The position numbers and the translations under genes were made by a program. This document shows, in pieces, positions 61,688 to 64,000 of a stretch of 64,000 bases of DNA. Origin of the DNA: Aldrovandia affinis (lineage: Eukaryota; Chordata; Actinopteri; Notacanthiformes; Halosauridae); NCBI GenBank assembly GCA_029706075.1, contig JAINUG010000166.1:1892001-1956000 (forward strand), given 5' to 3'. Numbering within the stretch: position 1 is the first letter of the stretch; every line of letters begins with the position of its first letter. The notes beneath the pieces were generated by a model. It had not been told where the DNA came from and did not search any database. It was given only the letters and a program-made list of their open reading frames with translations.

Positions 61688-63985
61688 ATGGAGAGAAAGT
61701 CGCCGAGAAGTGCCGGGGATGCAACTCAGAAACGGCCGCACAAGGACTCTGGTGGCGTCCTTAAGAAGAAGAAGGTGCCATATCTAACAGTGACCGACGC
61801 GTGCTTGCTTTTACCGTTGATTGAGATGCAAATGCCATTGCATTACATTACATTACATGACATTACAGGCATTTAGCAGACGCTCTTATCCAGAGCGACT
61901 TACAGTTTACATTTCTTTACAATCCATTTATACAGCTGGATATTAACTGAAGCAATTCAGGTTAAGTACCTTGTTCAAGGGTACAACTGCAGTGTCCCAC
62001 CTGGGGATTGAACCTGCAACCTTAACGTTACAAGCCCAGTTCCCTAACTATATATAATATATGCCATTTAGCAGACGCTTTTATCCAAAGCGACTTACAG
62101 TAGTGAATGCATAATTTATTTTGTATATGTGGTCCCAGTGGGAATTAAACCCACAACCCAAGCGTTGCCAACGCTGTGCTCTACCAACTGAGCCACAGAG
62201 AACCAGCAGCTAGGACAGGTGGTGGCAGACTTTAAGTAAATATTCAGTGCTGGTATGGGTTGCTGGTTGGTTTGAGAATTTGTGAAGATGGTGTGACATT
62301 CTCAAGCAGTTGTATGAGCAAAGGCTGTCACTCATGCAGTAATGCACCCAAACGGCACAGGTGAATGTGACCAGATGGAAACCTGTGCGGATCTTTAAAG
62401 CGTAATCTTGTCGCACTCTCCACACAGAGGAAGAGGAAGAGGAAGGCCAGGCGGCAGGAGAAAGCGGGACGTCTGTTCCCGGGTGCCTCCCCAGAGCAGA
62501 CGCAGGGCGGGGCAGACCTGGGTTCAGCTGGCACTATGGAGGAGGGGCCTGAGTCACTGCAGGGTGCTGGCTCTTCAGCTCCACCTGCTCCACCTTCACC
62601 ACCACCTGTCCTAGCTGCTCCACCTGCTCCACCTTCACCACCACCTGTCCTAGCTGCTCCACTTTCACCATCACCTGCTCCACCTTCACCACCACCTGTC
62701 CTACCTGCTCCACCTGCTCCACCACCACCACCACCTGCTCCACCTTCACCACCACCTGTCCTAGCTGCTCCACCTTCACCACCACCTGTCCTAGCTGCTC
62801 CACCTTCACCTCCACCTGCTCCACCTTCACCACCACCTGTCCTAGCTACTCTGCCTGCTCCACCTTCACCTCCACCTGCTCCACTCACACCACCTTCACC
62901 ACCACCTGTCCTAGCTACTCTGCCTGCTCCACCTTCACCTCCACCTGCTCCACTCACACCACCTTCACCACCACCTGTCCTAGCTGCTGCTCCACCTTCA
63001 CCACCACCTGCTCCACCTTCACCATCACCTGTCCTAGCTGTTCCACCTTCACCACCACCTTCACCAGAAGACGCTGTGATGTCCCCTCCCAAACCCGTAG
63101 CGTCCCAGGTGGAGAGTGCAAAGCATGCTGGGAAAGAAGGGCCTGTTAAAGAAAGCAGCAAATGGCGGAAGGACAGGGAAAACTCAAACTCCCAGCAGCC
63201 CGCTGGAGAGGAGAGAGGCAGCGAGGGGGCGGGGCCTTCAGCGGAGACCGCCAAAGCTGCTCAACAGCAGAGCCAGAAATCAACCCAGCCTGACGCTCAT
63301 GAGAAAGTGTTTGGTGAACACAAACCACAGGTAATGCACTGCTCCTCCTTCAAACAAGAGAGGAGCAAAGGCCTCCAAATTTTGCCAGTTTTGGGCCTCC
63401 CGTGTGGCCCAGTGGTTACAATGTCTAATGCTGGCCATGGAGACCGGGGCTCAATTCCCCTTCTCGCCAGAGTCGGCTCTGGCCGGGTGCACCACCGGGG
63501 GGCGGCGATTGGCTGTCTGCCCCAGGGAAGGGGGAGGGAAGCCGACAGGATGTTCGCTGCGCATAAGAGTGGCCCTGCAGTATACCGGGTTACGGTTGAT
63601 ACTTGGGCGAGTGCCGTCTCGGAAGAGGCGTCAGGTTGCGTGTCGCTACCGGTTGCAGGACTGCGGCAGCGAACTCACATTACTAGGGGGGGGATTGACT
63701 TAAATAGCGGGTCTAATTGGCTATCAAATTGGGAGAAAAGGGGATTAAAAAGAAAAGTCCACACATTGTTTTTTACCTGTGATTTCAGGTAGCTGGCACA
63801 AATCTGAGTGATGGGAAAAATCAGGAATGTGGCAAAAAGATGCCTGGGGGTCCAGACGGCCCAGCCCCCTCGGGACACCTGTGGACACGCCCCTCACTTC
63901 CAACGAAAGTGACGACGAGGGCTTTCAAACGGTGACCTCCAAGAGAAAGAGGAGGAAGCTGACCAGCCAGCCGCCTCAAAAGTAG
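61688..63985 (+). CDS. Basic proline-rich protein, unrecognised; 5' and middle part
   Basis: Exon 1 61688-61774 ([20 protein letters not shown] ... KKKK, donor AAG|GTGCCA); exon 2 62428-63330 (acceptor CTCTCCACACAG, donor CAG|GTAATG), joined in phase 0; exon 3 from 63789 (acceptor GATTTCAG). The junction forms a strong nuclear-localisation cluster (KKKK + [12 protein letters not shown]). Exon 2 holds about 170 residues of [10 protein letters not shown]-type repeats, then a Glu/Lys/Ser/Gln-rich part ([20 protein letters not shown]). In phase 0 exon 3 stops at 63935, but a neighbouring frame gives a far more gene-like end, [20 protein letters not shown], with TAG at 63983-63985. An indel (perhaps in the G5/C5 runs near 63845-63870) or another splice form could explain this. 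I recognise no family; nuclear location is inferred. Confidence 0.6.
61841..62050 (-). mobile_element. SINE group A (reverse) in intron 1
   Basis: Tail, body (CCATTTATACAGCTGGATAT) and head (CAAGCCCAGTTCCCTAACTA) with an extended (CATTA)n at its 3' end. Directly abuts a group B SINE. Confidence 0.93.
62052..62203 (-). mobile_element. SINE group B (reverse) in intron 1
   Basis: Tail GCTTTTATCCAAAGCGACTT, body CAGTAGTGAATGCATAAT, head CTACCAACTGAGCCACAGAG. It has replaced the last bases of the adjoining group A head, so it appears to be the later insertion. Confidence 0.93.
62575..63065 (+). repeat. Coding minisatellite, ~30-bp unit
   Basis: Imperfect tandem units built from CCACCTTCACCACCACCTGT CCTAGCTGCT, with shorter and longer variants (15-45 bp steps, all multiples of 3). 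Also a duplicated 69-bp block containing CTCACACCACC (at ~62884 and ~62953). Frame is preserved throughout, and the - strand is also free of stops. Confidence 0.95.
63393..63756 (+). mobile_element. tRNA-derived SINE-like repeat (group C) in intron 2
   Basis: Head CCGTGTGGCCCAGTGGTTAC with a degenerate B box (GGGGCTCAATTCCCC), body with GGCTCTGGCCGGGTGCACCA, end GGGAGAAAAGGGGATTAAAA. Related heads occur at 2686 and, in reverse, at 15988. Confidence 0.7.
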
Positions 63986-64000
63986 GTCTATCACCGTGGT

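Noticed and set aside
62328-63254. 308-codon Gly/Glu/Ala-rich frame on the - strand
   Set aside because: Mirror image of the proline-rich coding minisatellite. The + frame has matching exons, splice sites and flanking complex sequence; the - frame has none.

Overview
The window is vertebrate nuclear DNA, almost certainly from a ray-finned (teleost) fish. It has one spliced housekeeping gene (rpl38) with teleost-like exon layout, two tRNA-derived SINE groups whose tails match the L2-type LINE fragments also present, Tc1/mariner, hAT and MITE copies of fish type, and abundant (CA)n, (CAAA)n and minisatellite DNA. The SINE/L2 tail (core TCGCTCTGGATAAGAGCG) recalls the UnaSINE/UnaL2 pair of eels, so an elopomorph is possible but unproven.

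Layout. 1-29 kb is gene-poor: I recognise no host gene, only repeats and unannotated intergenic or large-intron DNA. Its most striking part is a ~1.17-kb array of a 37-bp minisatellite (16.5-17.7 kb) that appears to descend from the end of a hAT-type MITE. A Tc1 relic at 10.6-11.7 kb is split by a solo LTR with a clean 5-bp target duplication. 29.5-34.0 kb is the complete rpl38 gene on the + strand (5 exons, 70 aa). Introns 2, 3 and 4 each carry one copy of a ~135-nt H/ACA-box snoRNA-like sequence. The intron 3 and 4 copies are identical over 148 bp inside otherwise diverged duplicated DNA.

38.9-43.9 kb, - strand, is an unrecognised spliced gene: a hydrophobic N-terminal segment, a coiled-coil stalk on phase 0-0 exons, then seven tandemly duplicated exons, nearly all phase 2-2. 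Broken relatives lie at 50.9-55.3 kb (including a very recent ~1.97-kb tandem duplication) and 55.8-56.3 kb. Other segments of the same cluster (48.4-49.1, 50.8 and 56.4-57.0 kb) are shuffled, and a complete non-autonomous hAT element (45.7-47.2 kb) and an LTR (49.6-50.3 kb) have inserted there. This expanding cluster and the rpl38 RNA trio are the two signals least explained by routine annotation.

57-61 kb holds further transposon copies, including a hAT element with perfect 8-bp target duplications and a transposase start, and an L2 end invaded by another LINE end. 61.4-64.0 kb, + strand, is the 5' part of a basic, proline-rich gene I cannot name: its second exon contains a coding 30-bp minisatellite and a palindromic MITE lies next to its promoter.
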